Source: Mesaphorura yosii
Taxonomy: Eukaryota; Arthropoda; Collembola; Poduromorpha; Tullbergiidae
Direction of reading: 5' to 3'
Length of the DNA: 64,000 nt
Assembly (NCBI GenBank): GCA_009869945.1
Contig: WIXG01000004.1
Location: 248,001-312,000 of the forward strand
Every line of letters starts with the position of its first letter. The stretch's first letter is position 1. The position numbers were made by a program, and so were the translations under genes. This document shows, piece after piece, positions 48,101 through 60,728 of the stretch. The notes below the pieces were generated by a model. That model saw only the letters and a program-made list of their open reading frames with translations, was not told the DNA's origin and made no database searches.

Positions 48101-51100
48101 TTGGCGATTGCCTTTTATTTGCCTCATTGAAGCCGGTGATAAGCGCACTTCAACTCAAGAAAAATTATTACGCTCGATTCAATTCGACTCGGGCCAATTG
48201 TTGTCAAACCAGATTGTCAAGGTAGGGCCATGGTCAGACTCGAGCCATTAGTGCCTCAATCGCTTCCTCTGAGAAAAATTAACCGACATTTCCAAACCGT
48301 TTATTTAAACGTTCAAAGCTTGCATTTATTGACTCATAAATGCAGGGACTGATTTAACAGTTTTTGTTGACCCCGGCTCACCGACTCAACTTAGAGGAAA
48401 CAATTATTGAACAGCTATAAAACACAAGCTTGGCGCTGTGCTCTAGGACTCAATTAATCTTTCATATAATCAGCTGATAAGCGGTACCGAGAGCCGATTG
48501 ACAAAAGAAGTATTGTTGCAGGCTGACCTTAAAGGTCACTTTTAAACTGCGAGCAGAGTACCGGAGACGCTGCCGCTTTTAGCATCGAGTACCGTAGTGC
48601 AGGTGTAAACAGTCCGGGCGCTTTTAATGAATTTCATAATAAAAGACGATAATTATTTTAATGCATCGTCTAAGAGCTTTTCAGTTTGCACACGCATGGG
48701 CTTGACTTTAAGTGCACATAACTGTCATGTTTCTCGCTTGTACAAATATTTATTGCTTGTACAGAGATTGCGGTGCATGTTACTTGCAAATTTTTCAGGA
48801 TAAAATTACGAAAATGATGGATGTCGATTGGACACGTTTTAACCTCGTCTGGCTACAGCTATTAAAAGGAAATTCATTAACTCGATGTCCTACTCACACA
48901 TTTAACGCAGACAAAGTGCAGTTATTTTAACACGTCTGGTCCGCAAAGTTTAAAAGGTTTGCAAATATTCTTTTCGAGGGAAATCCGGGTTAAATGTTTT
49001 CTTCGCAAAATGCTGACAGCATTTATCAAGCCGCATGAGTGACCCGTGTCAAATTGTGTTAAAAGGCGACTTGCAAAAAAAAGTAATCCCAAATTCAGCT
49101 CACATACTTCGTTTTGAGGAATTCCGCAGATTCAATTTGAGAGTGATACGTGTGTTTCGTGTCATGAAGGTGTGAGATATGATGATGAGCCGACAACAAA
49201 ATAAATTTTGCTATATTGTACCGCTGGTGTAACTGGCGTGTCTAGGTGTCTCAATTTTTTGCTAATTTTTGCCGAGAAATTGATTTTGACTAATGACCTA
49301 GGCGGACAGGCGGCGGCTTCGGCTTGCCTTATGAAATTGGCGGAAAGCGACATGACTCGAGCGAGGTGTCATGAAATCATGAGATTGAGAAGTACTGTAA
49401 ATTCAGATTTTTGTACACGGCAGTGGCTTTCTTTCCGTGCTGTCCACAAGCACAGATGGGCGGGCGTTTATCATATTTCATAATTCTGTAGTTTATACAA
49501 GGCAGGACGAGTCCGACGAGTTAAGAAAGTATGCAGGAGCATTTAAATATGAAATCATCTCCTGAGGGATACAAGGATCCCATACCATGCCATCCTCAGC
49601 CAAGCAAACAGCCAGCCAGCACCGTTACAACAATCACAACCACGGTGGGGCCAGAATGATTTAATTCATTCGAATTTAAATTATCCCTGTACGTAGCGAA
49701 TTCCATTTGCTCGCTGATTTCTGTCGGCAAATAAATATTTCGAGGTTGTTATTCTAGTTTTTGATATTCATTGGAGTTTGATCCATCAATCAAAAGTGAA
49801 CATTTAGACAATGAGAAATTATTGTTAATATTACTTGTATGTTGCATCTTTCAAGGTACAACAATGGACTTTGTGTAATTTCGATTTTATAAGCAATGGA
49901 GTTCCGGCTTCTTTTTCGTGTAATCATCAAATCATTGCATGGGCAAGTTGATGATCTGTTAACGTAACACATGTTAACACTCCGCGTAACGTTTTGTCAA
50001 GAAAGTAGAAATGAAGAAATTCCGATTGTTCCTTTCACAAATTATGCATTTTGAAATGACATGTCATTTATTTTGGAACGCAACTTGCGTCAAAGACAAA
50101 AGACGAAGAATGAAGACGAAAGTTTTCCTTGCTTTCGCGGCTTAATTGAGTCTTATCAAGTCATAAATCATATCAAATCAGAGCCAAATTTGCAACAGTA
50201 AGCAATTATTTCCGAAAAGCCATTCAAATACGGAGATTCGAAGTCAAAGGTAACTTTGCCGCAATTCGTCTCAGCTCTGGCAAGAAACATTGTACAGTAA
50301 AGGAGGAAAATGTTAGTGAATGTCTCGCAAAAAGTTTATGGCTGCCTAACTTTCATTACACTCGCGTGTGTAAAGGAAATGACTATCATAAACAATCGGA
50401 TATTTTGCACTTGGACTTGGACTTGAATGACTTGAAGACGCGCACATCTAATTAGAGATTTCAAGAAAGTATTTTCCGTGTGTGGACAACTTGAAAGCAA
50501 CTCCCATTATTGTGTACGAAAGATTACTCATGCAAACACAGGAAAATAACATGTTTTGCACTTGCACTCCCAACAATAATTGCGAGGTGCACAGTGGATG
50601 ACTCCGCAGGTGTCAACTAAAAAGTAATGTGCAGGCTTCCGCTGCCATCCGCCCAACTGAGTCTCATCTTGGGTCAAACACTTGATCAAATTAAAAAGCA
50701 GCATGCACCCAACCAGGCATGCTTGACAATGTTTGTTTACCGATAATGAGAGAGTGCAAGCCCAGACAAAGACAAGATCGCAATAATTATTGTTTTGGTC
50801 AGTCACAAACTGAAAACATAAATTCACAAGTTTTGCATCTTCGCAACTTTGCATGCAAATTATGGACTGGGCATCACATAATTCATGTATTATAGCGTGG
50901 TGCCGCATTGTTGGTTCTGAAAACGACGGCTTCTGTTGGCTTCCGAGTTGATCCTGAGACTTGTAATTTGAAATGAAACCTGTCCTTCATTAGAATGACA
51001 ACATTACGTGTTGGAAGGTCTGTTTCATAATTATGTCCACGAGGGTAACGGTTTCAATTTACTAGCTTTGCCCACACTCGTGAGCACCTGGGCAAGCTTG

Positions 51101-54100
51101 TCATGTCCTTGTCCATTCTAGATATATTAGAGTGAGGGAAAGGCACGCATAAATCCGATGTCACATGACTAAGTTAACTGTACGTGAAAATCTGCGTGTA
51201 TGGGATGAGAGGACGAAAGTGCTTCATTCAATTTATTGTCTCAAATTAAATGACTATAGTATTTGCACAAGTAAACCAGCTACAACTTCCTTGCCTTAAC
51301 CGTACTATCGCAATAAATCGCGTTTAGAAAGGAAAGCTCAACAGCGAACTTCGTAATCCTAATTAATTGCATTGCATAATTGCTCTGTGAAGGCATAAGT
51401 CAAATCCACACTGTGTGGTTGATGAAGCCGGCCTTTGCAAACTGGAACGACAGCTTTTCCGCGAAATGCATACTGGCGTTGGCAAAATCTGCCATTCTTG
51501 TTTTCGTTTTTTCACGATCATTCCACATTGTTTGCAGTTCGTAGGCCTCGCGCTTCTCTAAAAACAGAAGGGCTGCATGGCTAGTGCACGGCATTCCACT
51601 GCAAAGAATTCTCAGCGGGGCCCATTTTACATTTTATGCCCCTCTGCACAGTTTTAAGATTTATTTGTCAGATTAACCACTCGCGTCTAATATCATTTCT
51701 TTGTATGTGGGCATGCAATCATAATTTGTGAATTGTAAATTCATTTCAGCATAAAGTCACTGTCCGACTTCCTCTTTCGCTTATCGTTTCCTTCTCGCCT
51801 TTCCATCTCACACAGTCACACGGGCAGTCTGCAACGCATACTGTATTGAGAGTGCATCAAATATGCAATCACTTATTATCACTCTGTGAGTCCACGTACG
51901 AGGTACTTTTGCTGTCTAATCAAACGAAGTCAAGTCTGCTTGCAATGAAACAACAAGTGAAGTTCAACACTCCAACTGCTGAAGGGTCGCTGAGGTGAAA
52001 AGTCTGCGCTTCCTCGAAGTGTTCATCTTCCTGCCAAACAAAGAAGTCTCATTCACTAAGCTTATTAATAATGTTCGTGCTGATTGCAGATTCGAACAAA
52101 TGTCAAGCGTGTTTGAATATCGTCGTCAATATCCGCGAGTGCGAGACTGAAGACGTTTAATGCGGGCGTGTCATTCTTGCAGGTACAATTGTCTGAGTTC
52201 ATGTTAGCATAAAATATGTAAGTGATAATGAGATTTCATAATGCGCTATATTTGTTTCATTAACTGTTTGTCTGCGTGAAGCACTTTTCATCGTCTCTTT
52301 CATGAATGCATGCGTTCACAAGATCTCTTTTGAGTCCGCTGACAGGTTGAGTCGAGGCGGCTATTATCGGCGCTTCATGCTAATAGAAAAACACAACTTG
52401 TGAGATTATCTCACTTTCAATAATGATAATTAAGACGAAGACCGCCCCACGACCGCGTATATGGAGAGGTTTTAGCGGGGATCGTGCAATACTTGAAAAT
52501 GAGAAACCGTTAATTGAATAATGTATATTTAAAAATTACTACGTCGTTTATTGACGAGTCGGAAAAATACTTCGTGATATAAGGAGCGAGCAGAGACACT
52601 CATAAATGAGTTTTCACAATATGACTCATCAGATTCCTAATTCACATTAACAAAACTGTAAACTCCGTGTAGTGTGAGGCTCGGAGACGATGATGATAAA
52701 GATAGCTGGGCTGTGCGATGTATGAATTCACTGATGTATTGAATACTCATCAGAACGGAAAATTATAATCCTGCATGGTTTTAACTGCGACGACCGCATG
52801 CATGGTAATTTTCTGTCGCTTCTCGGCAACGGCTTCTCGCTTCTTCTGCTGTCGCTGTCATTTACCCATCACTGCCAATTCATTTTCCATAATGCACGAT
52901 TGTTGTCTTAATCTTTTCTTCATTATGCTTTACAAATACGCGTGCATGGGACAGGGTGAAGGACATGAATCCTGTTAAGTAATGGCATTCCGTAAATTAA
53001 TTCACTTAAGTCGTTTCCAAGATGATGTTCAAAAATAAACAGCTTCGAGGGATGATGACAATGACAGCCTCACTTCGTATGGCAGACTTCTTTCTTAATC
53101 TCCACGAAAATGAATGAACGGGAAACGTTTAGCAACGCAATTTTTTTTGACATCTTCTTTCCAATAGTGCACTGGGAATACGACACAAAGCAGAGAACAT
53201 GACGAAAGTCTCAGAAAAATAAGTCACTGCAAGTAAAAAAAATTTGACTCCTTGACACTTGCAACGGGACTCTGTTTTTATATTTTTAAATGCTATGCAA
53301 ATGTTAACTTGAATATTTTAATGGAATTTTAGTACGTGCTAATAAGATTTTTGCACCTTCGACTTCCCGGTAACATTGTTTGAAATGTTAGTCATACTCA
53401 CGGAAATGATCCGTGAAACGAGAAATGAAATCTTTGCACGCCTCGTCTTCTGTGTGTGGCCAGAAACGTCAAAGTAGCAGATTCCGATTTGATAGCCTTC
53501 TTATTTACATACATGGATCGTTGACCATTAAAATAATTGCTAACAAGATATTAAAAGAATTATATTGACGGTCCGGTTCTGAAGTAATAAAAATTTCGTC
53601 GAACAGCCTAGTCCAGGCGAAAGCGGTGGACTTGTGATTCCGAACTGTGGTTTTATCGATTTTGAATCTACAAGCCTTTGTCTAATTGTTAATGAATAAG
53701 TCTGCGAGTTGTGTCTCCTTGTCTGAACACGGACACGCGACGCAATGCATGAGCTCCTAAATACAAACAATGATGGTGATGACCCCGGAAATGAATACTT
53801 TCTACAGTGTGCACTTATTGCATTTACATTTGCATAAGGAGGACTAAGTTTAATATGCGTATTTATTAAGAAAGTATTACGTATGGACTAATATTATGAT
53901 CCTTTCTGCTTCGGTGCAGTGCAGTTCAGTTGGTCTTCCTTCAAAATATGCACTCAGAAAAATGTAGTTAATAGGATGATTGCACGTTATGCAAACGCGA
54001 GTGCCACCATGCACTCGGGTCAGGATGAAGACTTGAGAATCTTATGAGAAGGATGTTTCTTCGACCTAAACCAATAACCTGTCCCATTGCCGCGCTGCGT

Positions 54101-55822
54101 TGGTGAACGTTTTATTGGATCAGGTCATGTTATCACTCAATTAATTCGAATTATTTTGAAGTAGCAAGTTCATTACCAATTTTTACACATTTTATTAAAT
54201 CCACGTCTTATCTCGAATTCATAAAAAAATTACGACCTTTCAACAGGTAGTATAAACAAGTTGTTTCATTTTATGACGTCGAGTTGAACTGGTCCATAAA
54301 AATTGCATCCGTATGTCAGGTTCGACAAGGTAATTACAACTATATCTTAATACGAATCAAATACGGCGTGTAACATAAAATTTTTGGGAGATTACTTGTC
54401 AAACTCAATAAAAGCGCCAGAATTACGAAGTTTGGGAGCAGACGTGCTTGTTAGCTCAAGTCTGCGGGTTTAGAATGCGACATATAATTAAAACTTACTT
54501 ACTGCCTGGAGTTATCTACGGGACGCCACGTCTCCAATCACACAAATTCCAATAACAAATTCAAGATTTACAAGTTCTGTGTCATTACAACGTATTCATT
54601 TTTTATCGAGCTGGTTGTTTTCAAAAGTATACAGCGGCCAGACAATAAAAGACCCATTCTTTATCTGAGAAGTCTGATTATTGTTATTTCATAATTCAAA
54701 TGAACATCCTGCAATTTATTATCGGCTGGGTCCACCACTTTGATATATGCATAATTGACTCATTGGTTTATAAAGCCGCATGTGTATAATTTAATAACAG
54801 TGTGTAAAGAAATCGCAGCTTACGCTTCATCCTTCAATAAGCCAAGTAACGGAGAATTATTTTAATTGCTCGCAGAGATTACGTTATCGCCACGCGGATG
54901 CAGGATTGTATAATTTTCATGGCATTCGTAGTCACTAAAAGAATTTTGACTCCAACGACCGAATAAAAATGGGAATCACGAATGAGTTTCACACAATTCT
55001 TGTGTGCCTGTGTTAAGGGTTAAGGATTAATGGATCAATGGTTGTGAGGTCAGGACAATGAAACATGTTGTAAAACACTTTTTAGCCGGACACGACAAAG
55101 ACGCGTAACGTTACGTGACACACGCATTTCCATTTGTATTCTTCAAAAAATAAATGTCAAGAAGGGATAATTTATGTGAATTCATAAAAAATATTTACAA
55201 ACAAGGAAGTCTGAGTTTCTGAATTGTTTTTTTCGCCCATCTTTCACTTCAATTTTCGGCTTGCAGTGTTCAATGTGTTGCGCGAAAATTCCGGACGCCT
55301 CGCGACGCTGCCTTTCAGTCTTTTGTTCCTACCACACGCAACAATCACTTTTAATCGTTCTTTCGTTTCTGCATGTTGGAGAAATGAATTTTCAGAATGT
55401 TAACATTTCAATCGCCCTACACTTTTTGCCAATTGTAAACCGCAAAACAGAGCGACTACAAATTATTGGAGATAATTAATGGCTTTGAAATAACAATCGA
55501 ACATGCAGATGTAAAAAGTAACAATGTAACAGAATGCTTTATGTGACATCCAGCAATTTAGATAGAATCCGGTTCATGTATTTACGCACTAATGTATTAT
55601 GCAATCGCACGCACTTTAACATGAGAAACTCTGTTGGACAACGCAGGTGCACGGTCCGTTTATCTGAAACTGTGCTCAAGAAATCGTTAATTCAATTCAA
55701 AAATTCCAAAGCAAATGTCGCGCAGAAGCTCCAATTGAACAGTCGTCTGCCTATCTGACAAAGTGTTGAAGTAACTACTTATCTTTTTTTGCAGGTTGCA
55801 GGCTTCGGACATATTCCAGAAA
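39188..55822. other. 16.6-kb stretch without supportable coding exons
   Basis: I found no frame with domain-like content or paired splice sites here. Frames of 60-128 codons are scattered on both strands, as expected by chance in AT-rich DNA. The left end holds the NCK promoter and 5' UTR. The right end contains the start of the lipocalin transcript: an acceptor (TTTTTTGCAG) just before 55795 shows a further upstream untranslated exon, so part of this stretch is probably a long first intron. Small hairpins occur (ACGGTTT...AAACCGT near 43602-43621). Confidence 0.5.
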
Positions 55823-58800
55823 ATGCCTTACTCTGATTTAATTTCGTTCTTGACTGTCACAAGTTTGGTGACATTGACCGGCGGTCAGGTGTTAATGGAA
55901 GGATCATGTCCGCCCATTCCAGTCTTCAAGAATTTCTCTCCCGAAAAGGTAAGCTTATGAGGAAGCGCTTAAGTTTGTTTAAAAGTATTAACTAAATCCT
56001 ATTTGAAAATGAAGATGCAGGTAAAAGGAGTCAATTTTAGTATGATGAAGTGGTAGTCGTATTTTCGAGTTTAATAAACTAATAATAAAAGTACATTAAA
56101 CTTCTGAGGAGGGAGGCTGAGAGTACAAGTGTTCATTGAAATGTTTAGCGATGATTGTTGCGTCTGCATTTGCAAGATAATGCCTAAAATTATACCGAAT
56201 CATCTATTACAAATAAAATGAAATTTTATTCTGCCATGGTGAGTTTTATTGTGCATTGTACTTCTCGGTCTCGGGGTGCATCTTTTATTTCCAGCCTTTA
56301 TGTAAATGACCTTCAAGCTTCGTGTGCTCTGAAACAGAAAATGCACACGTTTCAGTGGGCGGGGTGTTGACGTTCTATTTGAGATGCTCTGCTTCGAAAT
56401 CAAACGATTAAGCAGGATGAAATGGCATCCACTTTTCAACGTTTTGCGTTTCACATTTGCACAAAGAACTGGGAGCATTGAATTAATCTCAATCAGTTGA
56501 CTGTTCTACAGATGCGGAGGCCAACAACAAGCCTTCTCAACTGATAACAGCGTAAACAAGGCAGTGGATCACCGGCGTCAGAAAACCCAGATAACTGTTA
56601 CAACGTAGTGGGAATCGAGTCCTCTGATTACAGATTTAGGGCTGAAAACAAAAGACGCTTCGATTATTGACAGGTTTTTCCTTTGGGTGCTTTATGTAGC
56701 ACATCAATAACGCCAACACCAAAATCAGTGCATAGCAAGAAGACTGAATAGCATTGATGCATCTGTTTCTAGTTTCTGCAATTTGGGTGACAGGCCAGCA
56801 TTTTCAGTTTGCTTGAGGTTCCTATAAATAAATTCCCGTGCGAGTTAAGACGTTACAAATTTTTGAAGTAATGAGATCAATTTTGACATTTCGCCTCAAG
56901 TTAGCATTTTGCTGCATGACTGCGAACTTCTTTCGCGTACTTGAAATCAGCGAAATCATCACGAATTGAAACTTGAAACATCTTCATCTTAGGCGCAAAA
57001 GTATGCCGATTAAGATTATTTTAAAAGCAAGCAGACAATTGTTCTTACGCTACAACAGGCGCTTGTTGCGATGCAGAGCAATCATGAAAGCATTTTACGT
57101 CTCACGAAGACTGCTGCACGAAAATTTTTATACAGGAAGGAAGATGATAATAAAAAGCACTTCACTTCACTTGAAGTCAGTGAAGAAAGAACAGATTCCA
57201 TTTAATTAAGTTCCCTTTCTAATGTTCGTCTCTCTTCACTCGGAAACAATATTCGCAATTTACAATCGCAATGGGCAACTCTTCGCAATCGCAGTCGCAC
57301 CTTGCGCCTGCTTTGAAGTTTATTTTAGTCCGGCTTCTTTTTATGACCATTGTAGCACTGTTTTATTGTTGTCGACTTCACAGTTCAAAGCCCCTGTAGT
57401 TGCACGCCTTCTGTTCTGATGTTCCAGAGAAACTTTTCTTACGAAACAAAGCATTGGGCTACCTCAACACGACAAAGTCGCGCTTTGCATTTTTTACATT
57501 GGATCGTATTAATCTGAAATCCCAACCTTTTGTGTATTAAGCTCTTTCGTAAGAGCAAATACCTCATGAAAAATGACGATCCAAAAATTAAGGATTAGAA
57601 TAAAATCCGATGCCATTGTACGATTCCCAAACTCGAACAATCCGTACAGGTTTTTCACTTGCATAAAGTATTTATAATTTGGACTTAGGATTATAAACTC
57701 AGATCATACAAAAATGGTGAGAAAATTCACAGTCGGCAAGTTAGGATGGTGGAATCAATGGAATGACACGGCTGTATTTTTAGAAACGCGACCAAAAAGC
57801 TGACTAAATCCACAACACTCGCGTTTAGTTGTGCAGAGCAAGAATCAGGAATGACGGGAAAAAGAATGATGATGGAATTAAGATTAGCATTTATTGCAAT
57901 TGCTGCAGAGCCGTCTTACAAAATGCCAGAAACACCAACTAAGTTTGATGTTTTCTAAGTCTAAGTGTACTTGCAGAAGTCAAGTGCAAGCACCTCAAAG
58001 ACTTAAAAATTTTGATGCTGGACAACAGGACAACCTAATAATACACTCATGTGCTAATGTTTTGCTTTTGTAGTTCCTCGGGACTTGGTACGAGATTGAG
58101 AGGTACTATTCAGACTTCCAAGTCAACACCAAGTGCAACAAAATTGATTTCACGTACAACCCAGACGGGAAAATTGGAATTCTGACATCAGCCTTACACG
58201 AAAAGTAAGTTCCTGCTGTGCTTTGTTGTGTTCTACCAATGACAGATTAAGATTTCGTCGCAAATTTGAAAGACAAATTCTGAGAATTCGGTCTTGCTCG
58301 TCGTAACATAGTGCATCAACCGACTCGCGACAATTTATCTAATAACTTTATATGCATCATTACAATTAGTTTACTTGTAGTGCTTCACAATGACATGAAT
58401 GAGAGCTAATGATGATGAAGTACAATTTGCCGTGCGCTCGTATTAATGGCATGCAACATTTTTTATGTTGAGCGTGATTTGATTTCGAATATGCAGCCAA
58501 ATTCCCACTGTTATGATAATTTTGTCATGTGTCAATTTGTCTTTTGACAATTTTGCACTACTTTCGCAAAGAACTCGTTCCTCACCCTCTTCATTTGATT
58601 TTTATAGCGAGCATAGACGTGAGACCACATTCACAATTCATCGCAGTACAATTATTTAGGAATGAACGAGCCGATTCCTGACATGCTCACCTGGATTAAT
58701 CGAACGAAGAATTTGGTTGGAGGCAACAAGACTTGAAAAATGATTTCTTACACGAACGTCTCGTCTGATTCAGCGTCTTGCGTGTAGTGATCATTGTACG

Positions 58801-60728
58801 GGCATCGTATTGAACATATTGCAATAATTTATGCATGTCGAATATACTGTAACGTTAGAGTTGCGTTTATCACGAAAGAATACTGCGAAGAACAGTTTTC
58901 CTAAATCGAAGAATATTTTGAAGTATTATAATTATATACTTCTTAATCTTCTGGTAAACTGAACATAGAAAGGATGAAGGCACCAGAATTGACGATTATC
59001 CTAATAGTGGTCAGTGCGACTCCTTCGTTTCGCATGTAATGAACTGCACGTTTTCTCTCAACGGTAGTAGTGAAAGAAATTATGAAACATTTCGTGACTG
59101 GGAAAGTGCACCAATCGTCGTGTTATCAACAGATTTGATACCAAGTTACGGAATGGTCGAGCGAGCGTCGGTCGTGCTCATTATGAATCGAAATGATCCT
59201 CCGTTTAACGTTTAACACTGATAACGCTAACGTAAATATCGATTACGATCACCGTTATAAAGTTACATAATAAATTTCGCTGCCCTTTGTGTGACCTTGG
59301 ACTTAGCCGTGGGCATGATGCCGATTAATTGCGCACGCACATACTAATTTACTACATTAATATTACAGTTTACACCAGAAAGCATTCATTAAAATCAATT
59401 TTTATAGTTTGAGAAGATCCTGTTTTTCAGTTACGTGTTCCTCTTGCCCATTCTCGCAAGCTGATTAGAATGTATGAATCCGAAAACAACTCTCACCGCA
59501 GTTTTTGTGCACAAATTCGTACCTTTGAGCAGGATGAATAACATTCTTAGTTGTTGCGGTTTGTTTCGGCTGCTGTTATTTCATAAATTATACTTGAAGG
59601 AATGAATTAGTAGTGAATCAAAGTTACGAAAGCACCAACAAGAATTTGAGATAGATGATTGAAAGGTCAACTTCTTAGTTCGACGCGACCTTGACTATTT
59701 ATTAGCATAAATTGTACATTATTATGCAAGCAATAATGGTTCATTGGCCAACGTCGGAAGACAAACCAAAGATTTATTAAAATTAAAATTCATGACCATA
59801 TTTCATTGGATTTTTCTGTTAACACTCAGTCAGCAGTGAGTTCATAATTTCAACTTAACACTAAGCACGACAAAAAACTGAGAACTTGGTTCGGATAAAG
59901 ACTAAATGAGTCGAGTTTGATTATGGTGATAGAAACCAGATATGCTGTAATTTGGCAACAGGAAACGTGAGACCGATGCCATATTCCTAAACTTGCGTTA
60001 TGGGATTAAACAAGGTTAACGTTGAAACAACTGTTAAATGAATTGCGTGCGCCTCTTGACAAGTCGAATACATCATAGTAAAGAAATCGCCGCCAAACTG
60101 ATTGATAAATTGTTGCCCCTTTTTAGGACGGGAATGCCAAAGGTTGCGTACGGCCTCGCGAATTTTGAGTATGGCGACTCTGCTAGGATGACAATCAGCA
60201 TCACGCCCACACCGGGAAACCCAACCCCAGACGAATTTGGATACTGGGTGCTAGAAACGGACTACGAAAGCTACGCTGTGGTGTACTCGTGCGATGACTT
60301 TTGCCGTGGTCGACAGCACTCAAGTAAGAAAAGACTAACAAATTTCTGCATCGAAGACATTTCTAATCGTGAATATGTTATTACAGAAACAATTTGGGTT
60401 CTCGGCCGTACTGCGATAATCCCGCAACAGGTTATGAACAGGTTGTACGACAAAATCAAGATTCTCGGCCTGGACCCTAAACGATTAATGAAGGTAAGTT
60501 CAGAAATCAATCAACAAAATCAACACTGAGTACATTGCGGTAGGAATTTATTTACATATTATTTACTGATACACTTTGTAGGTTGACCAGCACAAATGTG
60601 TGAATGTTGCAGTTCAAGTACGTTCCGAAAACTCAGGATTTTCGACAAACACCTTCGACCGAAATTCAGCGAGAAAATTCCTTGCTTCTTTAACGACCAT
60701 CTTCGGTCGCAAGAAATTCTATGTATAA
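55823..60728 (+). CDS. Apolipoprotein D/Lazarillo-like lipocalin
   Basis: Five coding exons (55823-55948, 58074-58204, 60127-60323, 60387-60493, 60582-60728) join in phase to 235 residues. The exon starting at 55795 also contributes 28 bases of 5' UTR. A signal peptide (MPYSDLISFLTVTSLVTLTG) precedes CPPIPVFKNF, the lipocalin GxW motif in FLGTWYEIERYYSDFQ and the second conserved block in YWVLETDYESYAVVYSC. A third block is WVLGRTAIIPQQVMNRLYD, and paired Cys residues match the ApoD/NLaz/GLaz pattern. Such proteins carry lipids and protect against oxidative stress. The tail after HKCVNVAVQV is longer than in ApoD and basic (GRKKFYV). Introns 1 and 2 (about 2.1 and 1.9 kb) are far longer than most in this window. 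Confidence 0.9.

Noticed and set aside
50528-50908. 126-codon minus-strand Cys-rich frame
   Set aside because: Cys content initially suggested a small secreted protein, but there is no signal peptide at the start, no regular Cys spacing and no splice context.
58976-59214. Open frame of about 80 codons (starting KDEGTRIDDYPNSGQC) behind an acceptor-like AACATAGAAAG inside the lipocalin gene
   Set aside because: It cannot be joined in frame to the next exon. Splicing 58204 directly to 60127 is phase-correct and gives the expected lipocalin order (LTSALHEK then TGMPKVAYG). Treated as a chance intronic frame.
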